This document shows positions 29,707 through 38,466 of a DNA stretch of 64,000 nt, in pieces. Source of the DNA: Solwaraspora sp. WMMD406. Lineage in GTDB: Bacteria; Actinomycetota; Actinomycetes; Mycobacteriales; Micromonosporaceae. The DNA lies in assembly GCF_029626025.1 (NCBI RefSeq), contig NZ_JARUBF010000001.1, positions 3,100,001 through 3,164,000 of the forward strand, read 5' to 3'. The notes under the pieces were generated by a model that worked only from the letters and a program-made list of their open reading frames with translations, was not told the DNA's origin and made no database searches. The position numbers and the translations under genes are program-made. The stretch's first letter is position 1; every line of letters begins with the position of its first letter.

Positions 29707-30198
29707 ATGTCCCGGCTGGCCTATCTCGGCGTACTCGCCGGGTGCCTGCTCGCCGCGCTCTGGCTGGAGCCGATCCTGCGGGTCAACGTGTTCCGTCGCT
29801 GGCGGCGGCTGCTGTTGACGCTGGTCCCGGTCGTGGTGGTCTTCGTCGCCTGGGACATCGCCGCGATCGCCGCCGGACACTGGACGTTCGACCCCGACCA
29901 GACGACCGGGGTGCTGCTGCCCGGCCGGTTGCCCCTCGACGAGTTGCTGTTCTTCGTGATCGTGCCGATCTGCGCCGTGCTCGGCTTCGAAGCGGTCCGC
30001 GCGGTGCGTACGCCGCCCGGGCGGCAACGTCTGCCGGGCGACCGCTGGTCCGCCGGCGACGAGGCGTCACCGGCGGCGTCACCGGCGGCGTCACCGGCGG
30101 AGGCGGCGGCGGAGGCGGCGGCTCCCGCCGGTGGGGACGGGACGTCGCCGCCCGGCGACGACGGGGCTTCGGCCGACCAGCGGCGGGCGGTCCGGTGA
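29707..30198 (+). CDS. crtYc: Lycopene cyclase subunit, CrtYc-type
   Basis: One half of a heterodimeric membrane lycopene cyclase that closes ionone rings on lycopene. The first 100 residues contain three membrane helices and the family motif WDIAAIAAGHWTFDPDQTTG with LPLDELLFFVIVPICAVLGFE. The remaining 60 residues are a disordered Ala/Pro/Gly tail with repeats of SPAA. The stop overlaps the second subunit's start (GTGA), so the two are made together. ATG 29707 is 5 nt after the Rv2175c-like gene. Confidence 0.87.
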   Translation: MSRLAYLGVLAGCLLAALWLEPILRVNVFRRWRRLLLTLVPVVVVFVAWDIAAIAAGHWTFDPDQTTGVLLPGRLPLDELLFFVIVPICAVLGFEAVRAVRTPPGRQRLPGDRWSAGDEASPAASPAASPAEAAAEAAAPAGGDGTSPPGDDGASADQRRAVR

Positions 30199-30575
30199 GC
30201 TACACCCTCGCCGCGATCTGCGGGGTGGTCGCCGCCGTGCTGTTGGATCTCGTGGTGCTGCGTACCCGACTGGTCCTGCGGGCGGTCTTCTGGGCCACCT
30301 ATCCGATCATCGTCGGCTTCCAGCTGCTCTCCAACGGGATTCTGACCGGCCGCGACATCGTGCGGTACGACCCGGCGGCCATCATCGGGCTGCGGATCGC
30401 GTACGCCCCGGTCGAGGACCTGTTGTTCGGGTTCGCGCTGGTGTTGTGCACCTTGTCGGTGTGGGTCTGGCTCGGTCGGCGTGGTGTGCAACGCACCCCG
30501 GTCGCCGGCACCGGTGACTGGCTGCTGGCCTGGTTGCGCCACCGCCAGCGTCGCCGTTCATCGGATCACCGCTGA
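30195..30575 (+). CDS. crtYd: Lycopene cyclase subunit, CrtYd-type
   Basis: The partner subunit, 126 residues with three membrane helices (LAAICGVVAAVLLDLVVLRT, FWATYPIIVGFQLLSNGIL, and DLLFGFALVLCTLSVWVWLG). It has the typical YDPAAIIGLRIAYAPVEDLL block, whose acidic pair is matched by the LDELLF of the first subunit. GTG 30195 overlaps the upstream stop. The basic C-terminal tail (RHRQRRRSSDHR) is cytoplasmic. Confidence 0.85.
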   Translation: MSYTLAAICGVVAAVLLDLVVLRTRLVLRAVFWATYPIIVGFQLLSNGILTGRDIVRYDPAAIIGLRIAYAPVEDLLFGFALVLCTLSVWVWLGRRGVQRTPVAGTGDWLLAWLRHRQRRRSSDHR

Positions 30576-30796
30576 CCTCGACCGTCGCTCGGCTCTCGTC
30601 GCCACCGCGGCGCTCGGCGCGCGTCCGCGCCGTGGAACGGGGTTTTGATCGATCGAGGTGTCCGAATTCATTTAAAAGGGCCAGAGTATAGGCACTTCTT
30701 ATCGTTGATTTTGGCCACCTGATCGCTTAGCGTCAATGCCACGGTCGCGCGAGCCGGTCTGCCTGTCATGTCTTGCCCGAGGGAGAGATTTCTGCC

Positions 30797-32740
30797 ATGG
30801 GAAAGGTTCATCCGATTCGCGTCCGGCGGCTCGCCGCCATCGGCACGGTCCTGGCGGCACTGGTGGCGTTCACCACCGTCGCCGCCACACCCGCGCAGGC
30901 CGTGTCCGGGATTCTCGGCACCAGCAATCCGGCGGCCATCAAAGACAGTTACATCGTCGTGTTCAAGGACGGTGAGATGCCCGCCCGTCGGGTCGACCAA
31001 CTCACCGCCACCCTCGCCGGTCGCCACGGCGCCCGGGTCGACCACACCTACCGGCACGCGTTGCGCGGATTCGCCGGCAGGTTCAGCGAACGGGCCGCCC
31101 GGCTGCTGGCGGCCCACCCCGACGTCGCCTACGTCGAGCAGGACGGCGAGGTGCGCACCACCGCCACGCAGACCAATCCGCCGTCCTGGGGCCTCAACCG
31201 GATCGACCAGCGGAATCTGCCACTGGACAACGCCTACACCTATCCGAACACCGCGTCGAACGTCACCGCGTACATCATCGACACCGGAATCCGCACCACG
31301 CACGGCGACTTCGGCGGCCGCGCGGTGTGGGGCACCAACACCGTGGGCGGCAGCAACTCGGACTGCAACGGGCACGGCACCCACGTGGCCGGCACCGTCG
31401 GCGGCAACGCCTACGGAGTCGCCAAGTCGGTCCGGCTGATCGCGGTGAAGGTGCTCGACTGCGCCGGCAGCGGCTCGTTCGCCGCGGTGGCGGCCGGGGT
31501 CGACTGGGTGACCGGCCACCACACCTCCGGCCCGGCGGTGGCCAACATGAGCCTCGGTGGCTCCGGCAGCAACACCACCCTGGAGAACGCGGTCCGCCGC
31601 TCCATCGCCGACGGTGTCGTCTACGCGATCGCCTCCGGCAACTCCAGCTCCAACGCGTGCAACTTCACCCCGGCCCGGGTCGCCGAGGCGATCACCGTCA
31701 ACGCCAGCGGCAGCAACGACGCCCGCGCCTCGTTCTCCAACTACGGCAGCTGCACCGACATCTTCGCCCCCGGCGTCAGCATCACCGCACCCTGGCACAC
31801 CAGCGACAGCGCGACCAACACCATCAGCGGCACCTCGATGGCGGCACCGCACGTCGCCGGCGGTGCCGCGCTGATCCTGGGCGGCAACCCGGGTCTCACC
31901 CCCGCCCAGGTGGCGAGCACGATGGTCACCAACGCCACCCCCAACAAGATCACCAACCCGGGCAGCGGCTCGCCCAACCGGCTGCTGTTCGTCAACACCG
32001 GTGGCGGCACACCGGGTACGCCGTACGTGAACAACCCCGGCCACCAGAGCACCTCGCGGGGCGTCGCGACCAGCCTCCAGCTGACCGCCTCCGGCGGCAC
32101 CGCGCCGTACACCTGGTCGGCCACCGGTCTGCCGGCCGGCCTGTCGATCAATGCCTCGACCGGACTCGTCTCGGGCTCACCGAGCACCGTCAGCACGTAC
32201 GCCGTGACGGTGACCGCCCGCGACGCCGCCAGCCGGACCGCCACCGCCTCGTTCAGCTGGACGATCACCCAGAACCTGGACGGCACCTACGCCTGCTCGG
32301 TGCCGGCCGGTTACACCTACGACCAGGTGGTCCGCCAGCTCAACGTGTGCAGCCCCGGCAATTTCGCCAACAGTTACCGTATTCGCGCACCCCGGGACAA
32401 CATCTACACGTGTACGGTGCCGTCCGGGTTCACCTACGATCAGGTGTCCAACCAGCTGAACGTGTGCAGTCCGAGCAATTTCGCCAACAGTTACCGTATT
32501 CGCGCACCCCGGGACAACATCTACACCTGTACGGTGCCGTCCGGGTTCACCTACGATCAGGTGTCCAACCAGCTCAATGTGTGCAGTCCGAGCAATTTCG
32601 CCAACAGTTATCGGATCCGGGTGCCGGTGGTCGGTCTCTGGGCCTGCACCGTACCGTCCGGATTCAGCTACGACCAGGTGCGCAACCAGCTCAACGTCTG
32701 TAGTCCGAGCAATTTCGCCAACAGCTACCGGCTGAGCTGA
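30797..32740 (+). CDS. Secreted subtilisin-like protease (S8) with four C-terminal Cys-repeats
   Basis: A 647-residue extracellular protease. Signal peptide (RRLAAIGTVLAALVAFTTVA), then an I9 propeptide (SYIVVFKDGEMPARRVDQL), then the catalytic domain with Asp (TAYIIDTGIRTTHGDF), His (DCNGHGTHVAGTVGG), the oxyanion Asn (AIASGNSSSNAC) and Ser (ISGTSMAAPHVAGG). This proteinase-K-like part is complete. An Ig-like putative-binding domain (ASGGTAPYTWSATGLPAGLS) follows, then four 39-residue repeats each with two Cys (TCTVPSGFTYDQVSNQLNVC). The repeats may bind a surface or substrate; I do not recognise them. AT-rich DNA upstream (30668-30720) probably holds the promoter. Confidence 0.92.
   Translation: MGKVHPIRVRRLAAIGTVLAALVAFTTVAATPAQAVSGILGTSNPAAIKDSYIVVFKDGEMPARRVDQLTATLAGRHGARVDHTYRHALRGFAGRFSERAARLLAAHPDVAYVEQDGEVRTTATQTNPPSWGLNRIDQRNLPLDNAYTYPNTASNVTAYIIDTGIRTTHGDFGGRAVWGTNTVGGSNSDCNGHGTHVAGTVGGNAYGVAKSVRLIAVKVLDCAGSGSFAAVAAGVDWVTGHHTSGPAVANMSLGGSGSNTTLENAVRRSIADGVVYAIASGNSSSNACNFTPARVAEAITVNASGSNDARASFSNYGSCTDIFAPGVSITAPWHTSDSATNTISGTSMAAPHVAGGAALILGGNPGLTPAQVASTMVTNATPNKITNPGSGSPNRLLFVNTGGGTPGTPYVNNPGHQSTSRGVATSLQLTASGGTAPYTWSATGLPAGLSINASTGLVSGSPSTVSTYAVTVTARDAASRTATASFSWTITQNLDGTYACSVPAGYTYDQVVRQLNVCSPGNFANSYRIRAPRDNIYTCTVPSGFTYDQVSNQLNVCSPSNFANSYRIRAPRDNIYTCTVPSGFTYDQVSNQLNVCSPSNFANSYRIRVPVVGLWACTVPSGFSYDQVRNQLNVCSPSNFANSYRLS
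32288..32740 (+). repeat. 117-bp coding repeat (four copies) at the protease C-terminus
   Basis: Period is exactly 117 bp (39 codons), with units starting at 32288, 32405, 32522 and 32639; the last is truncated by the stop. Units 2 and 3 are almost identical in DNA, unit 1 and unit 4 more diverged, which points to recent internal duplication. Confidence 0.95.
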
Positions 32741-32815
32741 CCGTCCACCGGCTGAGTCGTTCGTCAGAGCGAGATCAGACCGGGATAAGAGCGGATCAGA
32801 CCGGGATCAGACCGG

Positions 32816-32854
32816 GACCAGTCGCACCGGCGGCGTCAGCCGGTGCGACTGGTC
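32816..32854. terminator. Bidirectional hairpin terminator
   Basis: Fifteen-base perfect arms (GACCAGTCGCACCGG) with a 9-nt loop, overlapping the 3' end of the polyprenyl synthase gene and following the protease gene. Just upstream lie three short GATCAGACCGGGAT-like direct repeats (32772-32817). Confidence 0.8.
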
Positions 32855-33918
32855 GCCGCCGTCGCCAACTCGACCAGCACCTGGCGGGCCAGCGGGTCGA
32901 CGGCGGCCGGTTCCAACGCGGCCAGCGCCCGTTCGGTCAACTCGGCGATCCGGGCCTCGGTGAGCGCCAACGCGCCGCTGGCCACGATCAGCTCCCGTAG
33001 TTCGGCGATGCCGTCGGGGTCGAGCGCCGGGTCACCGAGCCGGCGGTCCAGCACCGCGCGAGCGGCGGCCCCGCTGGCCTGGTAGGCCGACGCCACCAGA
33101 TAGGTCCGCTTGCCTTCCCGCAGGTCGTCGCCGGCCGGCTTGCCGGTCCGCGCGGGATCGCCGAACACGCCCAGCACGTCGTCGCGTAGCTGGAACGCCT
33201 CGCCGAGCGGCAACCCGTATGCCGAGTAGGCGTGGGCCAGCGGCGGTGGCGCGTCGGCCAGCGCGGCACCCAGCAGCAGCGGGCGTTCGACCGTGTACTT
33301 CGCCGACTTGTACCGGGCGACCTGACTCGCCCGCTCGACCGAGGTGTCGGCGGTGTACTGGGTGAGCACGTCCAGGTACTGCCCGATGGTCACCTCGGTG
33401 CGCATCTCGTCGAACACCGGCCGGGCCCGCCGGAGCATCTCGGCGTCCAGGCCCGCGCCGTGCAGCACCTCGTCCGACCAGACCAGGCACAGGTCACCCA
33501 GCAACACCGCCGCCGCGCTGCCGAAGTCGTGGGCCGAGCCGCGCCAACCGGACCGCTGGTGCTGTGCGGCGAACCGGCGGTGGATCGCCGGCTCACCGCG
33601 ACGGGTGTCCGAACCGTCCATCAGATCGTCGTGGATCAAGGCGCTGGCCTGGACCAGCTCCAACGCGGCCAACGCCGACACCACCGCCGCGTCGTCGGGT
33701 CCGCCGGCACCCCGATAGCCCCAGTAGCCGAACGCGGGACGCAGCCGCTTGCCCCCGCCCAGCACGAAATCCTCGATCGCGGCGGCCACCGGCCGCAGCG
33801 CCTCGTCGACGTCGACCAGCCAGCGCCGCCGCCGCTGGAAGAACTCGGCCAGCGCGTGATCGACACGCTGGCGTAGATCGGCCTGGTCGGTCGGGGCCAC
33901 GGCCGTGCTCTCTGCCAC
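32836..33918 (-). CDS. idsA: Polyprenyl diphosphate synthase (GGPP synthase type, IdsA)
   Basis: Chain-elongating trans-prenyltransferase, 360 residues, most likely making geranylgeranyl diphosphate for carotenoids and other lipids. The first Asp-rich motif is LIHDDLMDGSDTRRGEPA and the second is LRDDVLGVFGDPARTGKPAG, with LGGGKRLRPAFGYWG at the N-terminal side. ATG 33918 begins MAESTAVAPTDQADLRQ. It is divergent from the metF-like gene, as idsA2 and Rv2172c are in mycobacteria. Chain length cannot be read with certainty; the residues before DDLMD (ASALI) allow C20. Confidence 0.9.
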   Translation of the reverse strand: MAESTAVAPTDQADLRQRVDHALAEFFQRRRRWLVDVDEALRPVAAAIEDFVLGGGKRLRPAFGYWGYRGAGGPDDAAVVSALAALELVQASALIHDDLMDGSDTRRGEPAIHRRFAAQHQRSGWRGSAHDFGSAAAVLLGDLCLVWSDEVLHGAGLDAEMLRRARPVFDEMRTEVTIGQYLDVLTQYTADTSVERASQVARYKSAKYTVERPLLLGAALADAPPPLAHAYSAYGLPLGEAFQLRDDVLGVFGDPARTGKPAGDDLREGKRTYLVASAYQASGAAARAVLDRRLGDPALDPDGIAELRELIVASGALALTEARIAELTERALAALEPAAVDPLARQVLVELATAATSRTG

Positions 33919-33978
33919 CCCATGACGCTATCGGCTGGCCGGTGCCGCTGTCGCACGCCACCCGGTACAGTCACAGGT

Positions 33979-34896
33979 GTGGCTCTCGGTCTACCGTCCG
34001 TACTCCCCGGCTCGCAGCCGTCGATCGGGGACCTGATCCGCGACGCGGCGCCGACGTTCTCGTTCGAGTTCTTTCCGCCCAAGACCCCGGCCGGTGAGCG
34101 CCTCCTCTGGCAGGCGATCCGCGAGCTGGAGCCGTTGCGGCCGTCCTTCGTGTCGATCACCTACGGTGCCGGCGGCACCACCCGCGACACCACCGTGGAT
34201 CTGACCGAACGGATCGCCACCGAGACCACGCTGCTGCCGATGGCGCACCTGACCGCTGTCAACCATTCCGTCGCCGAGCTGCGCAACGTCATCGGTCGGC
34301 TGGCCAGCGTCGGGGTCCGCAACGTCCTCGCCGTCCGGGGCGACCCGCCCGGGGACCCGACCGGGGAGTGGATCGCCCATCCCGAGGGCGTGCGCTACGC
34401 CGAGGACCTGGTGCGGCTGGTACGCAGTTCCGGCGACTTCAGCGTCGGCGTGGCCGCCTTTCCGTACAAGCATCCCCGGTCGCCGGACATCGCGACCGAC
34501 ACCGACTACTTCATCCGCAAGTGCCGGGCCGGTGCCGATTTCGCGATCACTCAGATGGTCTTCGACGCTGACGACTATCTGCGGTTGCGCGACCGGGTCG
34601 CGGCGGCCGGCTGCGACACGCCGATCCTGCCGGGCGTGATGCCGGTGACCAAGCTGGCCACCATCGAGCGTTCCGAACAACTCTCCGGTGCCCCGTTCCC
34701 ACCGGCCCTGGCCGCCCAGTTCGCCCGGGTCGCCGACGACGAGGAAGCGGTCGCCCGACTCGGCGTCGAGCAGGCCAACCGGCTGTGCCAGCGGCTGCTC
34801 GACGAGGGTGTGCCCGGCATCCACTTCATCACCATGAACCGGTCGACCGCCACCCGTGAGGTGTGGCTCACCGTCGCGGCCTCCGCCCGGGTGTGA
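33979..34896 (+). CDS. metF: Methylenetetrahydrofolate reductase (MetF)
   Basis: Reduces 5,10-methylene-THF to 5-methyl-THF for methionine synthesis; 305-residue FAD-containing TIM barrel. Motifs: TFSFEFFPPKT (catalytic Glu), FVSITYGAGGTTRD, MAHLTAVNHS, NVLAVRGDPPGDPTGEW, ADFAITQMVFDADDY, and ILPGVMPVTKLA. The C-terminal GIHFITMNRSTATREVW matches the family. GTG 33979 is used; upstream in-frame codons have no family character. The promoter would lie in the 60 bp shared with idsA. Confidence 0.9.
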   Translation: MALGLPSVLPGSQPSIGDLIRDAAPTFSFEFFPPKTPAGERLLWQAIRELEPLRPSFVSITYGAGGTTRDTTVDLTERIATETTLLPMAHLTAVNHSVAELRNVIGRLASVGVRNVLAVRGDPPGDPTGEWIAHPEGVRYAEDLVRLVRSSGDFSVGVAAFPYKHPRSPDIATDTDYFIRKCRAGADFAITQMVFDADDYLRLRDRVAAAGCDTPILPGVMPVTKLATIERSEQLSGAPFPPALAAQFARVADDEEAVARLGVEQANRLCQRLLDEGVPGIHFITMNRSTATREVWLTVAASARV

Positions 34897-34943
34897 TCCG
34901 CACGTCCCCGCCACCCGTACCGCCGCGGCGCGGTTGAGCTGTC

Positions 34944-35621
34944 GTGGAGACCAGGCTCAACTGGCAGGACTACGCCGTCACCTGGGCGCGGTTGCACGGT
35001 GGCTTCGACCCACGGACCGCGACCCCGGTGGTGCGCTACTGGCTGCGTGGCGCGCATGCCATCGCCGACCTGCTCGGCCGGCTCGGCGTCGGCCCGACGG
35101 CGGTGACCGTGGCCGGTGTGGTGCTGTGTCTGGGCGTGCCGGTGCTCGCCCCACGCGGCGGGTACGGGCTGCTCGGCGCCGCTGCCCTGGTGCTGCTGGC
35201 CGCCGTGGCCGACACCGTCGACGGTGCCCTCGCGGTCGTCACCGGGCGGACCAGCCGGCTCGGCTACGTCTACGACTCGATCGCCGACCGGGCGGGCGAG
35301 GCGTTCTGGCTGCTCGGCTTCTGGCTGGCGGGGGCACCCGGCCCGTTGGTCGTCGCCGCCGGAGCCCTGTCCTGGCTGCACGAGTACCTGCGGGCCAGAG
35401 CAGCCGCGGCCGGGATGCGCGAGATCGGGGCGGTGACCGTCGGGGAACGTCCGACCCGGGTCAGCGCGGCGCTGGTCGGTCTGCTGCTCGCCGGGCTCGC
35501 CGCACTCGTCGCGTCCGACCTCGCCGCCGGGGTGCTCACCGTGGTCACGGCGGTGTGGGTGCTGCTCGGCCTGTTCGGGCTGACCCAGTTGCTGACCGCC
35601 GTCCGCCGGACCCTGGCCTGA
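34944..35621 (+). CDS. CDP-alcohol phosphatidyltransferase family protein with altered motif
   Basis: A 225-residue membrane protein of the CDP-alcohol phosphatidyltransferase family, which joins a CDP-lipid to an alcohol such as inositol phosphate or glycerol phosphate. The motif D-G-x2-A-R-x8-G-x3-D-x3-D is recognisable in VDGALAVVTGRTSRLGYVYD-SIAD, with all four Asp/Gly positions kept, but the Arg after Ala is Val. About six membrane helices surround it. A cytoplasmic N-terminus of 35 residues precedes. The acceptor is unknown. GTG 34944 is 47 nt after metF. Three 22-bp repeats cover its stop codon. Confidence 0.82.
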   Translation: METRLNWQDYAVTWARLHGGFDPRTATPVVRYWLRGAHAIADLLGRLGVGPTAVTVAGVVLCLGVPVLAPRGGYGLLGAAALVLLAAVADTVDGALAVVTGRTSRLGYVYDSIADRAGEAFWLLGFWLAGAPGPLVVAAGALSWLHEYLRARAAAAGMREIGAVTVGERPTRVSAALVGLLLAGLAALVASDLAAGVLTVVTAVWVLLGLFGLTQLLTAVRRTLA

Positions 35622-35666
35622 GCTCCGCCGGACCCTCGCCTGAGCGTCGCAGAACCCTGGCTTGAG
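35601..35666. repeat. 22-bp triplication over a stop codon
   Basis: Three head-to-tail copies of GTCCGCCGGACCCTGGCCTG-AG with decreasing identity, the first containing the stop of the phosphatidyltransferase gene; the array ends 5 nt before the stop of the facing desaturase gene. Confidence 0.75.
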
Positions 35667-35670
35667 CCGG

Positions 35671-37221
35671 TCACCGACCGGCGGGACCGATCCGGTCGGC
35701 GACGATCTGCGCGGAGAGGGTGACCATCGGCAGCCCGCCACCGGGATGCACTGAACCGCCGACCAGGAACAGCCCGGCGGCCGGCCCCCGGTTGGCCGGT
35801 CGCAGCAGACCGCCGGCGGTGCCGTAGATCGCACCACCCGGCGCGCCGGTCGCCGCGTCCAGATCCGCCGGGGTGCGCACCTCCCGGAACACCACCCGGT
35901 CGCGTACGTCGACACCCCGCTCGGCGAGCACCCGCAGCACCTGGTCGGCGTAGGCGTCGGCCAGCCCGGCCCGGCGCCAGTCGACCCCGCCGAGCGACAG
36001 ATCCTGCCGGGCCGCGTTGACCAGCACGAACCACGCCTCGTGTCCGTCGGGTCGGGCTGCCGGGTCGTCGGCCACGGTCACGAACACCGTCGGATCGGCC
36101 GCCGGCCGCGCCGGCCGGCCCCGGCCCGCAGCCCCGAACACCGCGTCGAACTCGGCGTCGTAGTCGCGCGGGAAGAACACCGTGTGGTGGGCCAGTTCGG
36201 GGGTGTGGCCGCGTACCCCCAGCAGCAGCACGAACCCACCGAGGCTGCGGTCGGTCAGCCGGGCCAGCCGGCGGGCGTCCGGTAGCAGCTCCCGGTAGAC
36301 CCGCAGCGCGTCCACGTTGGCCACCACGACGTCGGCCGGGACCGGCCGGGCCTCTCCGGCGACCCGTACCCCGTGGACCCGGCCGCCGGCGGCGTCGATC
36401 GCGGTCACCGTCGACCCGGTCCGGACGACCACCCCCAGATCGAGGCAGCGGGAGAGCAGCGCGTCACCGAGCGCGCCCAGTCCACCTCGGACGTACCAGC
36501 CGCCGAAGGTCAGCTCGGCGTAGCAGACGGCCAGCAGCGCGGCCGGTGCCCGACGTGGATCGGCGCCGGTGTAGGTGGCGTAGCGTTCCAGCAGCGTCCG
36601 CAGGCGATGGTCGCCCACTTCGCGGCGCAGCACCCCGCGCAGGGTCCGCCCGGGTGCGATCGCCGCGAGATCACCGAGCCGGTGGGCCAGTCGCGCCACC
36701 GCCAACGGCGAACCGACCTCCCGACGCAAGATGTCCCGCCAGGACGCGTCCCAGATCCGGCCGGCCCGCCGCCAGACCCGCCGCCAGTCGTCGGCCGCGC
36801 GGTCGCCGAAGGCCGCCGCGACGCGTTCGGCGAAGACAGCCGGATCGGTGCACGAGTCCAGCCAGCTGGCGTCGCCGCCCGCGCCGGATCCCGAGCCGCC
36901 GGCCGAGTCGGATCCGCTACCGCCGTCCGATCCCGGGAACCGGTGCCGCACGATCGGGTCCAACGGCACCAGGTCGAGGACCTTCTCCAGCGGTTCGCCG
37001 GTGGAGTCGAACAGGTCGGCGAAGACCTGCGGCAGCGTCAACAGGCTCGGCCCGGTGTCGAAGGTGAAGACGCCCTCGGCGGTCAGCCGCGACCAGCGGG
37101 CCAGCTTGCCGCCCACGGTGTCGGCGCGCTCGATGACTGTGACGTCGTGACCGGCGGCGGCGAGCCGCATCGCGCTGGCCAACCCGCCCACCCCGGCACC
37201 GATCACCACGACCCGGCTCAT
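35671..37221 (-). CDS. Carotenoid desaturase, CrtI/CrtD family
   Basis: A FAD-dependent desaturase or isomerase of the phytoene desaturase family, 516 residues. The dinucleotide fold is VVVIGAGVGGLASAMRLA with GGKLARWS, the central region has FDTGPSLLTLPQVF, and the C-terminus has the family's GGSVHPGGGLPMVTLSAQIV. A Gly/Ser-rich insertion (SDGGSGSDSAGGSGSGAGG) occurs near residue 105 and is unusual. With a CruF-like hydratase nearby, 3',4'-desaturation of a hydroxylated psi end (CrtD role) is as likely as phytoene desaturation. ATG 37221 starts directly with the FAD motif. Confidence 0.85.
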   Translation of the reverse strand: MSRVVVIGAGVGGLASAMRLAAAGHDVTVIERADTVGGKLARWSRLTAEGVFTFDTGPSLLTLPQVFADLFDSTGEPLEKVLDLVPLDPIVRHRFPGSDGGSGSDSAGGSGSGAGGDASWLDSCTDPAVFAERVAAAFGDRAADDWRRVWRRAGRIWDASWRDILRREVGSPLAVARLAHRLGDLAAIAPGRTLRGVLRREVGDHRLRTLLERYATYTGADPRRAPAALLAVCYAELTFGGWYVRGGLGALGDALLSRCLDLGVVVRTGSTVTAIDAAGGRVHGVRVAGEARPVPADVVVANVDALRVYRELLPDARRLARLTDRSLGGFVLLLGVRGHTPELAHHTVFFPRDYDAEFDAVFGAAGRGRPARPAADPTVFVTVADDPAARPDGHEAWFVLVNAARQDLSLGGVDWRRAGLADAYADQVLRVLAERGVDVRDRVVFREVRTPADLDAATGAPGGAIYGTAGGLLRPANRGPAAGLFLVGGSVHPGGGLPMVTLSAQIVADRIGPAGR

Positions 37222-37233
37222 CGTCGTCTCCTC

Positions 37234-38445
37234 CTACGGACCTGCGGTTGGCGGCATGGTCACCGGTCGGCCGCGCCACGACAGGCGTCGCCGGTTGCGC
37301 AGATGGTAAGACCGGATCACGAGCCAGCCGAGCAGCGCGACCGAGACCGGGTGTGCCAATCCGTCCGGCCAGCCGCGCCCGCCGGTGGCCCGGGCGGCGA
37401 CGACCCGGCCGGCGACACCGAGGGCGTACCCGGTGAACCCGGCCCCGACCAGGCCGGCGGCGGGCCCGGCCGGCCCGAGCCCGGTGACCAGCGCGCCCAG
37501 TCCGGTCAGCGCCAGCAGCAGCGGCAGGACGTACAACGTCGTCAGCGCGCCGACGACGGCGGCCGCGCCGATCGGGGACGGCAGCGACGCCCACAGCGAC
37601 TTGGTGTAGCCGGCCGACAGTTCCCGCCACGACCCGTACATCCGGCAGTCGGCCAGGCCGGAGCCGTCGGCCAGGGCGATCCGGCCACCGGTGCGTTTGA
37701 CCGCCCGGGCCAGCCCGATGTCCTCCAGCACCTGGTCACGGACGGCGGCGTGCCCGCCGGCCCGCCGGTACGCGGCCCGGTCGACCACCAGGAACTGCCC
37801 ACCGGCGGCAGCCAGCGACGTCCGTGGCGAACGCTCCATCGCCCGCAACGGCAGGAAGGTCAGCCAGGTCCACTGCAGCAACGGCTGGACCAGACGCTGC
37901 CCGGCCCCGTCGGCCACGATCCGGGGGTACGGGCTGAGCAGCTGCGCCGGCACCGCCCGCAGGGTTCGCACCGCGGCCGCGACCGCGTGCGGCGCGAGGA
38001 CGACGTCGGCGTCGACGAACACGAGTACGCCGCCCGCCCGGCCCGGTGCCGTCGCGGCCTCGGCCAGTTGGTGGCAGGCGTGCGGCTTGCCCAGCCAACC
38101 GGGCGGCGGCTCGACACCGGTCAGCAGCCGGACCCGGGGGTCGGCGCCGGCCACGTCGGCGACCACGTCGGCGGTGCCGTCGCTCGATCCGTCGTCGAGC
38201 ACGACGATCTCCCAGTCGGCCAGCTGCCGCTGGGCGCGCAGCGCCCGCAGGCACGGCGTCACCCGGTCGGCCTCGTCGCGCAGCGGCAGCAGGATCGACA
38301 CCGGTTCGGTGACGTCGTCGTGGGCGGCCGACACCGGCCGGCGCAACCAGCGGGTGGCGTTGACCACGGTCAGCCCGGTCAGCCCGGCGAGGACCGCGAC
38401 GACGCCGACGGCGACGGCGACGGTCCACCCGTTCACGCCCGCCAC
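37234..38445 (-). CDS. GT2 glycosyltransferase (carotenoid-associated)
   Basis: A 403-residue membrane-bound family 2 glycosyltransferase. One N-terminal helix (VAVAVGVVAVLAGLTGLTVV) precedes the GT-A fold: VSILLPLRDEADRV, WEIVVLDDGSSDGTADVV, VLVFVDADVVLA (metal DxD), QFLVVDRAAYRRAGGH and the acid DQVLEDIGLARAVK. Three or four further helices follow. Because it is 12 nt from the desaturase and next to the CruF-type gene, a carotenoid tertiary-hydroxyl glycosylation (CruG/CruC-like) is the most likely role. GTG 38445 or the GTG three codons later could start it; a 17-bp repeat lies at this start. Confidence 0.83.
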   Translation of the reverse strand: MAGVNGWTVAVAVGVVAVLAGLTGLTVVNATRWLRRPVSAAHDDVTEPVSILLPLRDEADRVTPCLRALRAQRQLADWEIVVLDDGSSDGTADVVADVAGADPRVRLLTGVEPPPGWLGKPHACHQLAEAATAPGRAGGVLVFVDADVVLAPHAVAAAVRTLRAVPAQLLSPYPRIVADGAGQRLVQPLLQWTWLTFLPLRAMERSPRTSLAAAGGQFLVVDRAAYRRAGGHAAVRDQVLEDIGLARAVKRTGGRIALADGSGLADCRMYGSWRELSAGYTKSLWASLPSPIGAAAVVGALTTLYVLPLLLALTGLGALVTGLGPAGPAAGLVGAGFTGYALGVAGRVVAARATGGRGWPDGLAHPVSVALLGWLVIRSYHLRNRRRLSWRGRPVTMPPTAGP

Positions 38446-38466
38446 CCGTTCACGCCCGCCACCGGC

